Source: Phycisphaeraceae bacterium
Lineage (GTDB): Bacteria > Planctomycetota > Phycisphaerae > Phycisphaerales > Zrk34
Length of the DNA stretch: 64,000 nucleotides
Assembly (NCBI GenBank): GCA_028282805.1
Contig: JANQHD010000006.1
Coordinates: 1 to 64,000 of the forward strand
Reading direction: 5' to 3'
A model generated the notes under the pieces. That model did no database searches and was not told the origin of the DNA. It was given only the letters and a program-made list of their open reading frames with translations. Below are positions 60,468-64,000 of this stretch, in pieces. The translations under genes and the position numbers were made by a program. Every line of letters begins with the position of its first letter. The stretch's first letter is position 1.

Positions 60468-61907
60468 TTACCCCGCGTGCTGCGGCAGCTCGAACACGAA
60501 TCGGCTGCCTCGGTTCGGCCCGTCGCTGTGGGCCGTGATCCGCCCGCCGTGGTCCGCCACGATCGCGTGCGTGATCGATAATCCCAAACCCGTGCCCCGC
60601 TCGGCGCCGCGCCGGCGGGTGTAGAACGGCTCGAACACGTGGTCGAGCGTCTCGCCGTCCATGCCCGCCCCGTCATCGCTGACGCTCACGCGCACTCGAT
60701 TATCGCCCCGATCGACGCGCACGGCCACACGCCCGCCCACCGCCGTCGCCTCGAACGCGTTGGTCACCAGGTTCAACACCACCTGCTTCATCTGCGCCGC
60801 ATCGACCAGCACCACCAACCGACCCTCGCCCACCGTCACCTCGAACTGCCGGTCCCGGTAACGCGGCAGGTCAGCCACGAGCGCCTTGACCTCGTTGACC
60901 ACCACCGCCATGTCCGTCGGCTCGCGCTGGCCGCTGCCGCCGCGCGACAGGCTGAGCAACTTCTCCGTGATCTTCTTGCAGCGAAACGCCTCGTCGCAGA
61001 TCGCCCGCAGGCCCGACGCCATCGGGTCGTCGGCCTCGCACTTGCGCAGCGTCAGCTCCGCGTGGCCGGCGATGATCCCCAGCGGGTTGTTGATCTCGTG
61101 CGCCACGCCCGCCGCCAGGTAGCCCACGCTCGCCAACCGCTCCGAGCGCACCAGCTCCCGGCTGGCGTCCTCGACGCGCCGCTCCATCTCGCGGTAAAGC
61201 GTTTCCAGCTCGTCGGCCATGCGGTTGAACTGCCGCGCCAACTCGCTCAGCTCGTCGTGGCCCGCCGTGGCCAGGCGCTGGTCGAAGTGCCCCTTCGCCA
61301 ACCGGCGCGCCGCCGCGTCGAGCCGGCGCAGCGGCCGCATCACGCCCCGGTACTGCCCCACGCCGATCAGCACCGCCGCCCCCAGCGTGACCACCGCCAG
61401 CACCGCCGAGGTCAGCGTCGTCACCCACAGCCGCCGGCGGGCCTCGCCCTGCACGCGGTCGATCTCCGTGGTCGTCCGCCCCGCCAGCTGCGCGTTGGTG
61501 TTCAACAGCTGGTTCAACGCCGCCACCGCCTCGGTGCGGTCCGACTCGATCTCCAACGGCATCGTCGACTCGAGCTGCTCGATCAGCACCGCGAGCTTGC
61601 GCAGCGACTCGGCAATCATCACCGCCATCGCCGGGTCCTTCAGCTCCAACGCCTCGAACTTCTTCTGCGCCTGCCGCAGGTGCACCACCGCCTCTTCCGC
61701 GTCGGGCACCGGCGTCAACAGCGTCGCCCGCGCCGCGACGATCGGCGTGCCCGATTCATAAACGCTGCGCAGCAAATCGTACTCCCCCAACGCCTCGCCC
61801 AGGTTTCGGTTCAGCCCCAATAGCCCCCACACCGCCGACCCGCCCAACATCGCCGCCAGCAACACCAGCGCCACCTGCGACATCGCGATCTTTCGGCTCA
61901 ACGTCAT
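60468..61907 (-). CDS. Membrane sensor histidine kinase
   Basis: 479 residues from ATG 61907. TM1 (about 8-30), a ~130-residue helical periplasmic sensor, TM2 (about 162-185), HAMP (RPLRRLDAAARRLAKGHFDQ), a coiled-coil, then HisKA with VAHEINNPLG (phospho-His) and HATPase_c with NLVTNAFEA (N box), DDGAGM (G1) and GTGLGLSI (G2). All catalytic boxes are intact. The signal is unknown; the sensor resembles four-helix-bundle input domains. Confidence 0.92.
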   Translation of the reverse strand: MTLSRKIAMSQVALVLLAAMLGGSAVWGLLGLNRNLGEALGEYDLLRSVYESGTPIVAARATLLTPVPDAEEAVVHLRQAQKKFEALELKDPAMAVMIAESLRKLAVLIEQLESTMPLEIESDRTEAVAALNQLLNTNAQLAGRTTTEIDRVQGEARRRLWVTTLTSAVLAVVTLGAAVLIGVGQYRGVMRPLRRLDAAARRLAKGHFDQRLATAGHDELSELARQFNRMADELETLYREMERRVEDASRELVRSERLASVGYLAAGVAHEINNPLGIIAGHAELTLRKCEADDPMASGLRAICDEAFRCKKITEKLLSLSRGGSGQREPTDMAVVVNEVKALVADLPRYRDRQFEVTVGEGRLVVLVDAAQMKQVVLNLVTNAFEATAVGGRVAVRVDRGDNRVRVSVSDDGAGMDGETLDHVFEPFYTRRRGAERGTGLGLSITHAIVADHGGRITAHSDGPNRGSRFVFELPQHAG

Positions 61908-61996
61908 GACCGACACATCATAACGCCTCGCCCACCCACGCATCGCCCGGCTGCAACGTTAGCCCGGTCGCCCGCGACCGGCACGCCCGGGTTCGA

Positions 61997-63139
61997 TCAC
62001 GCCAGCCGTCGCGCCACGTGCGCCACGACGCGCTGGTCGTAGCGCAGCACGAACAGCGTGTACGGTGTGCCGCCGGCGCCGCGCAACTGTTTTTGAACCA
62101 CATCGGGGTCGACCGCCCCGCCACGGGTTTTGACCTCGACCAGACCCGCGTCGCGCTCAGCCAAGTAACGCCCGACCTTTTCCAGCCGCCAGGGCATCGA
62201 CGCGACGTGCTCGAAGCCCGTCACCCACGGGCTGTCGAGCGGGCCGTCGCCGGTCAGCAACCCCAGCTTCGGGTGCGTGGCGACCACGCCGAGCTTTTCA
62301 CACAGGTTGCCGATCAGCCCCGCGCGCTCGACGGCGGGGTCGACCGTGTGCAGGTATTTACCCGGCCGGCCGATCGGTATGCGCATCGGCGCCCCGGCCA
62401 GCGTCACGCCCGCCGGCAACAGCGTGGCGGCGCGCTCGTGCCTTACCAGCCGCCCGCACCAAAGCACCGCCTGCACCAGCGTGCCGCCGTCGCTGATCAT
62501 TTCGACCTCACCCGCGGGCAGCGCATCGAGCTCGACGCCCGGGCCGAGCTTGACCGCGCCGTCGGGGCAACGCGTCAGCAGGTTGTCGATGAACGCCGGG
62601 CCCGGCTGGTAATCTTCATATCGGTGCGTGCGCCGATCGCCCCGCCGGCGCGCCGGGTCGAGGTGAAACACCTCGTCGCGCAACCCCAGCGTCGCCACGT
62701 CCGCCACGATCGCCCCCGGCTCGCGCCCCGTCACCGCCTCGACGTTCCGCTGCGCCATCCACACACGCAGCGGGTCGCGGTCGACGAGCGTGACCGCCAT
62801 GTGTTTGGCCAACGCCATCGCGTCGCCGCCGATGCCGCAGCACAGGTCGTGCAAACCTTCGACGCCGGCCTCGACGAAACGCCCGGCCTTGTACGCCGCA
62901 ACACGCCCGCCCGTGGCCTGCTCGACACCCGCCACGTCGGCGACGAGCCGGTCGGCGCCATCGAACTTCGCCTGCGCCTTGCGCCGGGCACAAACCAGCT
63001 CGATCGCACAGCTCACCAGCGGCGCATCCCACCGCTTCCGCAGCCGGGCGACGCCGGCGGGGTCGAACGCCTCCATCGCCGCGGCATGTGCGAGCAATTC
63101 CGCCTCGTGCGTGAGCAGTTGTTGCCACCGGTCGATCAT
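61997..63139 (-). CDS. Class I SAM methyltransferase with THUMP-like domain
   Basis: 380 residues from ATG 63139. SAM motif I HDLCCGIGGDAMALAKHMAV, acidic motif II in VTLVDRDPLRVWM, and a DPARR motif (HLDPARRRGDRRTHR). The C-terminal half has the THUMP-like region (WVTGFEHVASMPWRLEKVGR, then EVKTRGGAVDPDVVQKQL). Such proteins are predicted RNA- or cofactor-directed methyltransferases; the substrate is unknown. Upstream Met codons in a poor region are not used. Confidence 0.85.
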   Translation of the reverse strand: MIDRWQQLLTHEAELLAHAAAMEAFDPAGVARLRKRWDAPLVSCAIELVCARRKAQAKFDGADRLVADVAGVEQATGGRVAAYKAGRFVEAGVEGLHDLCCGIGGDAMALAKHMAVTLVDRDPLRVWMAQRNVEAVTGREPGAIVADVATLGLRDEVFHLDPARRRGDRRTHRYEDYQPGPAFIDNLLTRCPDGAVKLGPGVELDALPAGEVEMISDGGTLVQAVLWCGRLVRHERAATLLPAGVTLAGAPMRIPIGRPGKYLHTVDPAVERAGLIGNLCEKLGVVATHPKLGLLTGDGPLDSPWVTGFEHVASMPWRLEKVGRYLAERDAGLVEVKTRGGAVDPDVVQKQLRGAGGTPYTLFVLRYDQRVVAHVARRLA

Positions 63140-63496
63140 CGCCCGATCGTAACAAACCCGAGCCCGGTTGTGCCCGGCCGCGCACCGGGCTTTCGTTCGG
63201 GCAACGGGCGGCGTTCGCACCGTTGATTTCGGGCTTGTATCGAGGTTCACGCGCCCCCACCGACGGCGCGGTGCGCAATGCGAACCGTCGGCGCGCACCC
63301 CGTCGCGCACCGATGCGTCGCCGTGCGCACCGTGCCGAATCAAAAACCACGCTCACGCCCCGCAACCACGGCATGGCGCGTTCGTGCGCGCCGCACCGCG
63401 GCGCGCAAAAAACGAACGATCCGCTATTACGCGTTGGTCGGAACGATAAGCTCGAACCGCGCGCGGCGGGCCGAGCACGAAAAGATCAGCGGGGCC
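63140..63496. other. Gene-free stretch, GC-rich, with recurrent GCGCACC motifs
   Basis: No coding pattern on either strand; the open frames here are shadows or low-quality extensions. The heptamer-like word GCGCACC and its complement recur several times between 63180 and 63400, and a strong extended hairpin sits at 63380-63417. It may be a regulatory, structural or decayed region between the S9 peptidase and methyltransferase genes. Confidence 0.5.
63380..63417. repeat. Extended GC-rich hairpin
   Basis: GTTCGT (63380-63385) pairs with ACGAAC (63412-63417). GCGCGCCGC (63386-63394) pairs with GCGGCGCGC (63398-63406) around ACC, with one 5-nt A bulge. It is 80 nt downstream (minus strand direction reversed) of the S9 peptidase stop and has no T-tract in either direction. 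Confidence 0.6.
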
Positions 63497-64000
63497 TCAC
63501 CCGCCGTCGAGCATGCCCAACCGCCACATCATAAACAGCCGCGCGTCGGCCACGTCGCGGATGCGCAGGTTCAGCGGCTTGCCCCCGCCGTGGCCCGAGT
63601 CGCGGTCGACCCACAGCAGCACGGGGTTGGCGTCGTCGTGGGCCTGCGCCACCGACTGCATCAGCGCCGCGAACTTGCGCGCGTGCAGCGGGTGCACGCG
63701 CGTGTCGTTCTCGCCGGCGGTGATGAACATGGCGGGGTAACGCACGGTCGGCTCGACGTTGTGGTACGGCGAGTACTTCAACAGGTACGCGAACTGCGCC
63801 GCGTCTTCCGACGAGCCGTACTCGGGCACCCAGTAGCGCGCCATGAGGAAGCGCTGGTAGCGGATCATGTCGAGCAACGGCACGTCGCTGATCACCGCGG
63901 CGAACAGGTCGGGCCGCTGCACCGCGACCGCGCCGGTGAGCAGGCCGCCGTTCGACCCGCCGGAAACACCCAGGTGCGCCGGCGAGGTGTACTTGTTTTC
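63497..64000 (-). CDS. Prolyl oligopeptidase (S9A) C-terminal part
   Basis: 168 codons, continuing beyond the window. Nucleophile elbow GVSGGSNGGLL, catalytic Asp in ITAGENDTRVHPLHA, and catalytic His in DRDSGHGGGKP: the complete alpha/beta-hydrolase triad of the prolyl oligopeptidase family. Cleaves short peptides after Pro. The N-terminal propeller and any signal peptide lie outside the window, so its location is not known. Confidence 0.93.
   Translation of the reverse strand, partial: ENKYTSPAHLGVSGGSNGGLLTGAVAVQRPDLFAAVISDVPLLDMIRYQRFLMARYWVPEYGSSEDAAQFAYLLKYSPYHNVEPTVRYPAMFITAGENDTRVHPLHARKFAALMQSVAQAHDDANPVLLWVDRDSGHGGGKPLNLRIRDVADARLFMMWRLGMLDGG

Noticed and set aside
61960-61985. Palindrome between the methyltransferase and kinase genes as a terminator
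   Set aside because: Good stem but a very small loop and no T-tract on the minus strand.

Overview
The window is GC-rich throughout, with strong G/C third-position codon bias and long open shadow frames opposite most genes. It looks like a Planctomycetota chromosome, probably Phycisphaerae-like. The pointers are a PEP-CTERM protein, a prepilin-type pseudopilin, ECF sigma/anti-sigma operons, a DUF3467 protein, AT-rich heptamer repeats, an actinobacterial-type leuB, and a giant cell-surface-type protein with an N-terminal signal resembling LEPR-XLL. The taxonomy is inferred from gene content, not from a marker gene. No rRNA, tRNA, IS element or CRISPR array was seen.

Layout. 1-3.3 kb: end of a PEP-CTERM protein gene, a possible structured RNA with a terminator, an inverted-repeat element, and ilvB (minus strand). 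ilvB is preceded by a Val/Ile-rich 30-codon leader peptide. 3.4-5.6 kb: an ECF sigma / single-TM / secreted charged-protein operon. 5.7-12.8 kb: leuB, a frameshifted TolB-like propeller gene, a DUF418 membrane protein, a TlpA-like redoxin, a pseudopilin, an alpha/beta hydrolase and a zinc-ribbon membrane protein. 12.9-13.2 kb: a compact promoter / small ORF / terminator unit. 13.2-16.3 kb: a translationally coupled cassette of four GNAT acetyltransferases and a PepE-like peptidase, the last GNAT being frameshifted. 16.4-17.7 kb: a divergent short Rho.

17.7-42.5 kb is the most interesting region. On the plus strand, one promoter appears to serve a GAF-TM-HlyD adaptor, a PqqD-like/M50 site-2-protease/HlyD fusion and a short SecA-like ATPase. 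Convergent to these lies a 14.8-kb gene for a roughly 4,944-residue protein, apparently without cysteine, built of propeller-like and beta-solenoid-like repeats. Behind it come a DUF3467 protein and a TolC/periplasmic-adaptor pair with no inner-membrane pump of its own. I propose that these genes form a dedicated export and surface-display system for the giant protein. This is inference from neighbourhood and domain content.

42.5-64 kb is mostly housekeeping: PiT phosphate transporter, ThiE fusion, ArnT/PMT-like glycosyltransferase, a trypsin-fold pseudoprotease, gcvP carrying two in-frame heptamer repeats, a PQQ-like propeller protein, a CbiX-like chelatase, a second ECF sigma/anti-sigma/YbjQ operon, hcp divergent from a Crp/Fnr regulator with an FNR-type box between them, sucD, a fatty-acid desaturase, a histidine kinase/response regulator pair, a THUMP-like methyltransferase and the 3' part of a prolyl oligopeptidase gene. 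Several plus-strand genes have a -10-like hexamer 6-7 nt before the start codon and little or no Shine-Dalgarno sequence, suggesting leaderless transcription.
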